Of a DNA stretch of 23,074 nt, positions 16,738 through 23,074 are shown in pieces. The position numbers and the translations under genes are program-made. The DNA comes from Candidatus Poribacteria bacterium (GTDB taxonomy: Bacteria > Poribacteria > WGA-4E > UBA9662), in assembly GCA_002729015.1 (NCBI GenBank), contig PBVO01000093.1:44925-67998 (forward strand), in the 5' to 3' direction. Each line of letters starts with the position of its first letter. Position 1 is the stretch's first letter. The notes beneath the pieces are model-generated. The model worked only from the letters and a program-made list of their open reading frames with translations. It was not told the DNA's origin and ran no database searches.

Positions 16738-16740
16738 TGC

Positions 16741-19161
16741 ATGGCCTATATCCAAAAGTTATTAGAAAACCGTATGAACTTAGAAACTGTACCTATTTGC
16801 CTCGCTAGCGACACTGAATTGGAAGAAATTAGCCGACAAGGCTTATTATCTCTCAATTTAACCGAAATGCAGGCAATCCAAGATTATTTTCGGCGTCAAG
16901 ACAGAGATCCGACCGATGTAGAATTAGAAACATTAGCCCAGACTTGGTCAGAGCACTGTGTACATAAAACCTTCCGTGGCATTATAGAGTACATTGAAAA
17001 CGACCAAGCACCAGTAATAATCGATGGCCTTCTCAAAACCACCATTGCCGAAGCAACCAATAAACTCGACCGAGACTGGTGTGTTTCTGTGTTTGTCGAT
17101 AATGCTGGCATTATTGCTTTTGATGATAATTACAATATTGTTTTTAAGGTTGAAACTCATAACCACCCATCAGCTATCGAACCGTATGGTGGCGCTGGTA
17201 CTGGCATTGGCGGGGTAATTCGTGATTCTCTAGGTACTGGATTGGGGGCCAAGCCAATCCTCAATACCAATGTTTTCTGTTTTGGCTTCCCGTCAGCTGA
17301 TCCAGAAAGCTTACCAAAAGGTACTTTACACCCCAAACGTGTCTTTAAAGGCGTCGTGGCTGGGGTCCGGGATTACGGTAATCGGATGGGTATTCCCACA
17401 GCTAATGGGGCTATTTTATTTGACACTCGTTATAGCAGTAACCCCCTAGTATATTGTGGTAATGTTGGTCTTATTCCCAAGAATCGTTGCGAAAAACAGA
17501 TTTCACCGGGAGACTTGATTGTTGCTCTTGGAGGACGCACTGGCCGTGATGGAATTCATGGTGCAACTTTTTCGTCACTAGAATTAGATGAGACCTCAGA
17601 AAATTTGGGTAGCGTGGTGCAAATCGGTAATCCGATAGTGGAGAAAAAAATTACTGATGCTTTGATGAAAGCGCGCGATGCAGATTTATACAGCTTTATT
17701 ACCGATTGTGGAGCTGGGGGATTTTCTTCAGCTGTCGGAGAAATGGGGCAAGATACCGGGGCTGAAGTTCATTTAGAAAAGGTCCCTCTTAAATATGATG
17801 GTCTAGAGCCCTGGGAAATATGGTTGTCGGAAGCGCAAGAAAGGATGGTTATTGCTGTCCCCCCCCCAAATTTACCTTCACTTTTAGCGATTTGTGATTC
17901 GGAATCTGTTGAGGCTACTGTCCTTGGTACATTCACAGACAGCAAAAAATTGCAGGTCTACTATGACGACCAATTGGTGGCAGACCTAGAAATGGATTTT
18001 CTTCATAATGGTGTTCCAAGAATTACTAAGAAAGCAATTTGGCGACGGCCTGATAATCTTCAGACGCCCCAACTTAACGAACCCATTGATCTGACTAACA
18101 GCTTACACAAAATTTTATCCAGTCCCAATGTTGCAAGTAAAGAGTGGGTTATTCGGCAGTATGACCACGAAGTTCAAGGTGGATTGATTGTCAAGCCACT
18201 AGTTGGAAAAACTAACGATGGTCCCAGCGACGCCTGTATAACTGTTCCTGTACTAGGTCAATCAAAAGGTGTAGTAGTCGCAAATGGTATTAATCCCAAA
18301 TATGGTGACCTTGACCCCTACCACATGGCAGCCTCTGCTATTGATGAAGCTATACGGAATGCAGTGGCTGTTGGTGGAAATTTCGACAGAATCGCCCTCC
18401 TGGATAACTTTAGCTGGGGTAACCCGGATAAACCAGATCGGCTGGGCGGTTTAGTGCGAGCTGCTCAGGCTTGTCACGATATCGCCATAGCTTACCGCAC
18501 TCCTTTTATTTCCGGTAAAGATAGCCTTTATAATGAGTATCGTAACAATGAAACTGGCGAACAAATGGCAATTCCAGGAACACTATTGATCAGTGCCATT
18601 ACAGTTATCGACGATATTCGCAAAGCAGTGACAATGGATGCTAAATCCGCCGGGAACTTGATCTATGTCGTCGGGAAAACTTATGATGAAATGGGTGGGT
18701 CTCACTATCTTAGTTTACAAGAATTACTGGGAGAAAATGTTCCTATTGTTAGGACAGCGGAAGGTAAGTCAGTGATGGAGTCTGTTTGTCACGCTATTAA
18801 CCAAGGGATGGTCGTGGCTTGCCACGATTGCTCCGAAGGTGGTATAGGTGTGACTGTTGCTGAAATGGCATTTTCAGGTGGCTTCGGTATGAATTTGGAT
18901 ATGTCTTCACTGCCACGCTCAGCAGATCTTAACCGAGACGATAATATTCTATTTTCTGAATCTAATAGTCGGTTTGTGATTGAGATTACCCCTGACAAAA
19001 AGGACCAGTTCGAGCGTTTGCTTGAGGGAATTCCTAATGGTTTAATTGGACATACGACTGAGCAACCGACTTTGATAATTAAAGGTATTACAGGTAGAAC
19101 CATTCTGAAATCAGAAATTATTGATCTCAAAAACAGCTGGCAAAAAACATTTGATTGGTGA
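16741..19161 (+). CDS. purL: Phosphoribosylformylglycinamidine synthase subunit PurL
   Basis: Converts FGAR to FGAM with ATP in purine synthesis, in the cytoplasm, using ammonia supplied by PurQ with PurS as bridge. Signatures seen: QTWSEHC (68-73, His72), ETHNHPSAIEPYGGAGTGIGG (138-158), DCGAGGFSSAVGEMG, SGKDS (591-595) and HDCSEGG (695-701). At 806 residues it is longer than most small PurL proteins. The N-terminal IQKLLENRMNLETVPI and the following helical linker resemble the junction inside fused PurS-PurL proteins, yet no PurS domain precedes it: an in-frame stop lies at 16729-16731. No clear Shine-Dalgarno sequence is present; Met12 (16774) is an alternative start. An eight-C run at 17859-17866 encodes part of PPP. 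No other pur gene is in the window. Confidence 0.93.
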   Translation: MAYIQKLLENRMNLETVPICLASDTELEEISRQGLLSLNLTEMQAIQDYFRRQDRDPTDVELETLAQTWSEHCVHKTFRGIIEYIENDQAPVIIDGLLKTTIAEATNKLDRDWCVSVFVDNAGIIAFDDNYNIVFKVETHNHPSAIEPYGGAGTGIGGVIRDSLGTGLGAKPILNTNVFCFGFPSADPESLPKGTLHPKRVFKGVVAGVRDYGNRMGIPTANGAILFDTRYSSNPLVYCGNVGLIPKNRCEKQISPGDLIVALGGRTGRDGIHGATFSSLELDETSENLGSVVQIGNPIVEKKITDALMKARDADLYSFITDCGAGGFSSAVGEMGQDTGAEVHLEKVPLKYDGLEPWEIWLSEAQERMVIAVPPPNLPSLLAICDSESVEATVLGTFTDSKKLQVYYDDQLVADLEMDFLHNGVPRITKKAIWRRPDNLQTPQLNEPIDLTNSLHKILSSPNVASKEWVIRQYDHEVQGGLIVKPLVGKTNDGPSDACITVPVLGQSKGVVVANGINPKYGDLDPYHMAASAIDEAIRNAVAVGGNFDRIALLDNFSWGNPDKPDRLGGLVRAAQACHDIAIAYRTPFISGKDSLYNEYRNNETGEQMAIPGTLLISAITVIDDIRKAVTMDAKSAGNLIYVVGKTYDEMGGSHYLSLQELLGENVPIVRTAEGKSVMESVCHAINQGMVVACHDCSEGGIGVTVAEMAFSGGFGMNLDMSSLPRSADLNRDDNILFSESNSRFVIEITPDKKDQFERLLEGIPNGLIGHTTEQPTLIIKGITGRTILKSEIIDLKNSWQKTFDW

Positions 19162-19173
19162 GTTTTAAGACTA

Positions 19174-20184
19174 ATGAGTCGAAAAGTCAAAGTAGCCATT
19201 TATGGAACCGGTGATTTCGCTAACAAAACGCATTTGCCCAACTTAATGCAAATTGAGTTGGCTGAAGTAGTAGCTGTCTGTGATATCAACTTGACATTAG
19301 CTAAATCAACGGCTGAAACCTTTCAAATTCCCCATGTTTTCACCGATGGTCATCGAATGTTAACGGAAGTAGACTTCGATGCGCTGTATTCTATTGTGCC
19401 TGCATATGCACGTACAGATGTCGAAATTACCGCCGCAAAACAAGGGAAGCACCTTTTTAGTGAAAAACCACAAGCTATAGACATCAGTTTAGCGCAACGA
19501 ATTGATCACGCAATCATTGAGTCAGGCGTAATTAGTACTGTTGGTTTTCGGGAACGTTATCGTCCGATCTATCAGCACGCTAGGTCCTTTTTGTCCGACA
19601 AGAAGATTGTACATTCTCAATTTAGTAGTTTTGGTGGTTTACCTCGCTTACAACATCATAATAACGATAGTTGGCAGGCCAATTATGAAAAAGGTGGATT
19701 TTCTGCCTTCGACTGGGGATGTCATGCCGTTGACTATATGAGGTTTATGACTGACTTGGATATAGTTTCAGCTCAAGCGTTTTATCATATGGATAATAAG
19801 TACCAAACGCCTCTATCTTGCTCATTCCATTACCTATTTTCTACTGGTGCTACCATGACATCAACATTTCTATCAACTACACCACAATCACCAGCTGATG
19901 TTCCCAGATTCCGTATCTTTTTCGAGGGGGGGTATCTATCAGTTTATGGTTATGATCGAATTGAAGTAAACCGGGAAACCATTTATACTGCAAGCGATTT
20001 TGACCCTTGGTTGGCTCAAGATCAAGCCTTTATTTCAGCGGTTGCTACTGAACAGCCCCAAAAATTGATGAGCGACTACTCTGATGGAATCCTTTCTCTT
20101 GCTCCTGTTTTGGCCGGATGGGAATCAGCTCGGCAGAATGGCACTACAATCCACTTGTCTCAGTACCTAAGCAGTCAATCCTGA
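19174..20184 (+). CDS. Gfo/Idh/MocA family NAD(P)-dependent oxidoreductase
   Basis: Oxidoreductase of the Gfo/Idh/MocA family, which oxidises or reduces sugars, inositols or related polyols. The N-terminal Rossmann fold has a GxGxxA-type loop (YGTGDFANKTHLPN). The EKP motif, with its catalytic-site lysine, is at 97-99, and FDWGCHAVDYMRF supplies His184 and Asp187 of the C-terminal substrate domain. The length of 336 residues is normal and there is no export signal. It starts 12 bases after the purL stop and ends 14 bases before the next gene. The sequence does not identify the substrate; the downstream deacetylase-like gene hints at carbohydrate work. Confidence 0.9.
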   Translation: MSRKVKVAIYGTGDFANKTHLPNLMQIELAEVVAVCDINLTLAKSTAETFQIPHVFTDGHRMLTEVDFDALYSIVPAYARTDVEITAAKQGKHLFSEKPQAIDISLAQRIDHAIIESGVISTVGFRERYRPIYQHARSFLSDKKIVHSQFSSFGGLPRLQHHNNDSWQANYEKGGFSAFDWGCHAVDYMRFMTDLDIVSAQAFYHMDNKYQTPLSCSFHYLFSTGATMTSTFLSTTPQSPADVPRFRIFFEGGYLSVYGYDRIEVNRETIYTASDFDPWLAQDQAFISAVATEQPQKLMSDYSDGILSLAPVLAGWESARQNGTTIHLSQYLSSQS

Positions 20185-20198
20185 AGGTACAGAAATAG

Positions 20199-21398
20199 AT
20201 GTCTGAAACTACACCTCGGCTAAATTGTGCCTTGATTGTACATTTGAATCAAGAAACAGCAAATGATAAAAAATCAGCACGGGAAGGAATACATTTACTG
20301 GCTAGTATAGCCCATCAATGTGAGTTGCCGATATCCTGGGCACTTTTGCCTACTTTGGCTAATTCCTACAAAAAAGAACTAACAAATTATCGTACTGAGT
20401 TCAATGATGATATTGTGTTGGCTATTGATACAAACCACTTGGATAAAGTTGATCTAAACCGAGCAGACCAGATTGTTACCTCTAGGAACAAACTACTCAC
20501 CCATATTTCCAAAGAGAAGGACCGACTGCAAAAAGTTTTTCCTGATGGTAATCTTCACACCGCTAGTACAACTGGAACGATTAATCATATTTTAGTTGAA
20601 GCACTAGAAAGTACAGGGTTTTATGCTCTCGCTGGCTATCACGCAGGTGGAAAGGACATGGGCTGTCCATTTGACTTTTTTTATCCTTCAGAAGAACGAC
20701 ACAATTTTGCGAATCAACCTCATCGATCAGTAGTCGGCATACCAACCACTGACTGCTTAGTAGAAATGGTTCTCGAAGGTCGTTGCCATGAATATTTAGA
20801 TCGTCACTTGTATAATCTCAATTTTCATCATCAACTTAATACCAACCCAAGTCTGATTTTTACAGCTGATGTAACACGATTAGCCAATTGCGTTGGCACT
20901 CAGTTGGATCTCTTGACTGAATTTCTGGCTCGTCTGAGTCAGAAAGAAATTATCAATATCCAACCCCTAGGGCATTTAGTCGATGATTTTCGAACTACCA
21001 ACCCCACTGTTACTCCACCGACTTGCTTTTTAGACCAATCTAGATTATTTTACTACGATGATAATTGTCAGTTAGTCTTTGATTCTAGCCAAACCGAGCC
21101 AGTTGAAATCTATAACTATATTTCACCGCCAATTGGCTCACTTGATGGAAAAGAATCCGAAATCCCACCAATTATTGATTTCAAATCTTCGCGTAGTCGA
21201 TTAGAATTGAGGATGAGTATTGAAATTGAGTCGGCCAAAAATATGCCATTCGGTTTTGCAATTTGGGGAGATCATATTGGTTTGAGACTCATGGAGACAG
21301 ATGCTTTGTCGGTGACATGGATTGATCGACAATTACTATTAGTCCGAGTTGATTTGTGCTATGGACAAAATAAGTTTTATATTCGATTAACCATTTAA
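20199..21398 (+). CDS. Uncharacterised protein, possibly of the deacetylase/glycoside hydrolase barrel fold
   Basis: No family is certain. Alternating strands and helices in the first 260 residues, with LNCALIVHLNQ, LPISWALLPTLANSY and DDIVLAIDTNH, recall the NodB/GH38/GH57 deacetylase-type barrel. TGFYALAGYHAGGKDMGCPFDFFYP resembles stretches seen in uncharacterised proteins of that fold, but the classic catalytic Asp-Asp-His pattern is not obvious to me. The last 130 residues look like a beta-rich extra domain. There is no signal peptide, so it is cytoplasmic. It lies 14 bases after the Gfo/Idh/MocA gene and 23 bases before cutA. An AAGGT precedes the ATG at 20199. A carbohydrate-active role is a weak inference. 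Confidence 0.7.
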   Translation: MSETTPRLNCALIVHLNQETANDKKSAREGIHLLASIAHQCELPISWALLPTLANSYKKELTNYRTEFNDDIVLAIDTNHLDKVDLNRADQIVTSRNKLLTHISKEKDRLQKVFPDGNLHTASTTGTINHILVEALESTGFYALAGYHAGGKDMGCPFDFFYPSEERHNFANQPHRSVVGIPTTDCLVEMVLEGRCHEYLDRHLYNLNFHHQLNTNPSLIFTADVTRLANCVGTQLDLLTEFLARLSQKEIINIQPLGHLVDDFRTTNPTVTPPTCFLDQSRLFYYDDNCQLVFDSSQTEPVEIYNYISPPIGSLDGKESEIPPIIDFKSSRSRLELRMSIEIESAKNMPFGFAIWGDHIGLRLMETDALSVTWIDRQLLLVRVDLCYGQNKFYIRLTI

Positions 21399-21421
21399 AA
21401 ACAGCAGAAAGGAAAAAGAGA

Positions 21422-21742
21422 ATGGTATCAGACTGCGTGGTCGCCTTCGTGGCCACTAGTGACCTAGCAGAGGCCAAAAAGATTGCCGAAAAAGTCGTAG
21501 AAGAGAAGTTGGCCGCCTGCGTCAACATTATACCAACGGTACACTCGGTTTATCGATGGCAGGAGGCCATCGAATCAGCAACTGAGTCCAAGCTGATCAT
21601 AAAAACCACCCGGCAAATGGTCGGGTCCTTGACAGAGACCATCCGCCGGTTACACAGCTACGATGTTTGCGAGGTAACGGTATTACCAATAATAAGTGGA
21701 AATGTGGATTACCTAAACTGGGTTAGAGAAAATGTAGGTTAA
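21422..21742 (+). CDS. cutA: Divalent cation tolerance protein CutA
   Basis: CutA1 is a small, very stable trimeric protein with a ferredoxin-like fold, linked in E. coli to copper and other divalent cation tolerance; its true biochemical role is debated. Family hallmarks are EEKLAACVNIIP, the VHSVYRWQ stretch, a lysine-rich strand (SKLIIKTTR) and the ending ISGNVDYLNWV. The length of 106 residues is typical. A purine-rich AGAAAGG lies about 12 bases upstream. The TAA stop overlaps the stop of the convergent Fe-S gene. Confidence 0.95.
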   Translation: MVSDCVVAFVATSDLAEAKKIAEKVVEEKLAACVNIIPTVHSVYRWQEAIESATESKLIIKTTRQMVGSLTETIRRLHSYDVCEVTVLPIISGNVDYLNWVRENVG

Positions 21743-22068
21743 ACGCTAAAAGATTCGCCGCAACCACAAGTGGAGTTGGCATTGGGATTTTCAATTTTGA
21801 ATCCAGATTCCATCAAACCGTCCTTGTAGTCTAATGTCGATCCGGCCAAGTACAGGATGCTTCGTGGATCGACAAATACTTTTAATCCGTCTTTATCGAT
21901 TACACGGTCGCCATTGCGTTGTTCATCAAAACCGAGTTCGTATTGAAAACCGGAACATCCACCGCCGATTACTTTCATACGCAACCCAAATTCTTTATCT
22001 GATTCGGGCCGTTCATTTTCCATTAAAATTACAGCTTTCTTAGCCGCTGATTCTGTAACCACGACCAT
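21739..22068 (-). CDS. erpA: HesB/IscA/ErpA family iron-sulfur cluster insertion protein
   Basis: A-type carrier that accepts Fe-S clusters from a scaffold and passes them to target enzymes in the cytoplasm. The three conserved cysteines are present: Cys38 in GGGCSGF, and Cys101 and Cys103 in TCGCGESF at the C-terminus. The length of 109 residues is normal. The symbol follows similarity to ErpA/IscA; the subtypes cannot be separated safely by eye. GGAG at 22077-22080 lies 8 bases before the ATG. No isc or suf genes are adjacent. The gene converges on cutA with a four-base overlap and diverges from the glycosyltransferase gene across 47 bases. Confidence 0.9.
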   Translation of the reverse strand: MVVVTESAAKKAVILMENERPESDKEFGLRMKVIGGGCSGFQYELGFDEQRNGDRVIDKDGLKVFVDPRSILYLAGSTLDYKDGLMESGFKIENPNANSTCGCGESFSV

Positions 22069-22094
22069 ATTTCACGCTCCGCTATTTTTTTTAT

Positions 22095-22122
22095 TCTATA
22101 ATATGCAAAACACTAATGTCAA
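22095..22122 (-). promoter_or_regulatory. Candidate promoter of the ErpA-like gene
   Basis: The minus strand reads a perfect TTGACA (-35, at 22117-22122), a 16-base spacer and TATAGA (-10, at 22095-22100). The start of transcription would be near 22088, about 20 bases before the ATG. The -35 overlaps the start codon of the divergent glycosyltransferase gene (22116-22118). Confidence 0.5.
22097..22102 (+). promoter_or_regulatory. Candidate -10 of the glycosyltransferase gene
   Basis: TATAAT on the plus strand lies 13 bases before the ATG at 22116 and overlaps the -10 of the divergent gene. No good -35 is present. Transcription from it would give a nearly leaderless message, and no Shine-Dalgarno sequence is seen before this ATG. 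Confidence 0.3.
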
Positions 22123-23074
22123 CTGAGATCACACAAACAGCTAAACTGGAAATTTCAATTGTTGTTCCTTTATTAAACGAAGCTGAGAACCTGCCTGAAC
22201 TTTACCAAAAGCTTGACAGGTCTTTAGAGAAACTAAAAAAGAGCTACCAGATTATTTTTGTCGATGATGGTAGCACAGATCAAAGTTTTGATATCCTGAA
22301 GCAGATATCGTTAAATGACCCCAAAGTTCAAGTGGTACGGTTTCGTCGTAATTTCGGTCAAACTGCGGCTATGAGTGCTGGTTTCGATTTGGCTGAAGGC
22401 GCTGTGATTATCCCGATCGATGCTGATCTACAAAATGACCCAAATGACATCGGCCGTTTACTAGACAAACTAGATGAAGGCTACGATATAGTCAGCGGTT
22501 GGCGATCTAAACGAAGAGATGGTTTCATTTTACGAAGACTCCCCTCTATTTTAGCCAATCGGCTGATTGCAAAAATGACAGGTGTCAAATTACATGATTT
22601 GGGCTGTACTCTCAAAGCCTATCGACGTGAAGTAATTGAAAATATCAATCTATATGGTGAACTGCATCGATTTATTCCAGTTTTAGGTCATCAGATTGGA
22701 GCTAAAATTACTGAAATACAAGTCGAACACCACCCACGTACCAGAGGTCAATCAAAATACGGTATTTCTCGTACAATACGTGTGCTCTTAGACCTAATTA
22801 TGATTAAGTTTTTGATGAACTACTCTACTCGGCCAATACAAAGTTTTGGTTTGATAGGCTTGCTGTCTTTTTTGGTAGGCTTCTTCGTATGTGGATATTT
22901 ATCAATTGGCAAACTTCTATTTCCATCTGGAGTTAGCCATGGGTGGCTATCGTTCTTATTTTCTGAAACAAGTTTGGTCGAACGAATGCCGATGTTGGTG
23001 TTAGGTGTATTGTTACTACTGACAGGTGTCCAACTTATATCTGTTGGTCTGATTGGTGAATTACTCGTTCGAAC
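22116..23074 (+). CDS. Family 2 glycosyltransferase, GtrB/DPM-like, 3' end cut off
   Basis: Transfers a sugar from a nucleotide donor, probably to polyprenyl phosphate, on the cytoplasmic face of the membrane. The GT2 fold begins with ISIVVPLLNEAENLPEL. The nucleotide-binding acidic pair is at Asp50-Asp51 in VDDGSTD, and the metal-binding DxD at 102-104 in PIDADLQNDP. HHPRTRGQSKYG is typical of the polyprenyl-phosphate hexose transferases. At least two hydrophobic segments follow (about 245-265 and 290-315), as in GtrB, ArnC and DPM-like enzymes. The frame stays open to the window edge after 319 codons, so only a short C-terminal part is missing. Start chosen at 22116: the ATG at 22103 in another frame stops after seven codons. 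Confidence 0.9.
   Translation, partial: MSTEITQTAKLEISIVVPLLNEAENLPELYQKLDRSLEKLKKSYQIIFVDDGSTDQSFDILKQISLNDPKVQVVRFRRNFGQTAAMSAGFDLAEGAVIIPIDADLQNDPNDIGRLLDKLDEGYDIVSGWRSKRRDGFILRRLPSILANRLIAKMTGVKLHDLGCTLKAYRREVIENINLYGELHRFIPVLGHQIGAKITEIQVEHHPRTRGQSKYGISRTIRVLLDLIMIKFLMNYSTRPIQSFGLIGLLSFLVGFFVCGYLSIGKLLFPSGVSHGWLSFLFSETSLVERMPMLVLGVLLLLTGVQLISVGLIGELLVR

Noticed and set aside
16737..16808. Alternative ATG four bases before the chosen purL start
   Set aside because: It is in another frame and reaches a stop at 16806-16808 after 23 codons; the purL motifs are in the 16741 frame.
18789..19199. Open minus-strand frame of 136 codons opposite the 3' end of purL
   Set aside because: It lies wholly across strong purL coding motifs, has no recognisable domain and no ribosome binding site, so it is an antisense shadow.
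19926..19932. Run of seven G in the Gfo/Idh/MocA gene as a phase-variation tract
   Set aside because: It is short, encodes ordinary EGGY residues and the frame is intact; nothing suggests switching of a metabolic enzyme.
1..23074. Mobile elements, prophage or a genomic island
   Set aside because: No transposase, integrase, terminal repeats or abrupt change in base composition was noticed by eye; genes are mostly housekeeping with tight spacing.

Overview
The window looks like a chromosomal fragment from an uncultured bacterium, most likely Candidatus Poribacteria or a close relative. This is inference. It rests on two large secreted proteins that end in a NYPNPFNP...TWIPF sorting domain typical of that group, each also carrying a cohesin-like and a dockerin domain. 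One of them adds a C13/caspase-like fold and the other leucine-rich repeats and Ig-like modules. Ordinary housekeeping genes sit around them. I saw no phage, transposon, CRISPR array, rRNA or tRNA.

Layout. (1) 1-2840, plus strand: the end of a site-2 protease gene (M50), then trpS, scpA and scpB, a compact housekeeping run. (2) 2837-4691, minus strand: a Tat-exported sulfite-oxidase-fold molybdoenzyme and a prepilin peptidase. (3) 4692-5075: a 384-base gap between divergent genes, with possible promoters and two related inverted repeats. (4) 5076-16646, plus strand: seven genes with gaps of 6-26 bases. They encode a TldD/PmbA protease pair, a TIM-barrel amidohydrolase/lactonase, a TPMT-like methyltransferase, a small membrane protein of unknown function, and two giant secreted multidomain proteins. 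(5) 16647-21742, plus strand: purL behind its own likely promoter and a 16-base palindrome, then a Gfo/Idh/MocA oxidoreductase, a deacetylase-fold-like protein and cutA. (6) 21739-22068, minus strand: an IscA/ErpA-type Fe-S protein. (7) 22116 to the end, plus strand: a GtrB/DPM-like membrane glycosyltransferase, cut by the window edge.

The most unusual part is the pair of secreted proteins at 9834-16646. Each has a signal peptide, Ig-like modules, a cohesin-like domain, a type I dockerin with two calcium loops, and a type IX-like C-terminal sorting domain. They could therefore dock to each other on the cell surface. The first contains a C13 peptidase fold in which both catalytic residues are replaced, so it is probably a binding or structural pseudo-protease. 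A second oddity is purL: it begins in what resembles the linker of the fused PurS-PurL form, but no PurS domain lies in front of it.
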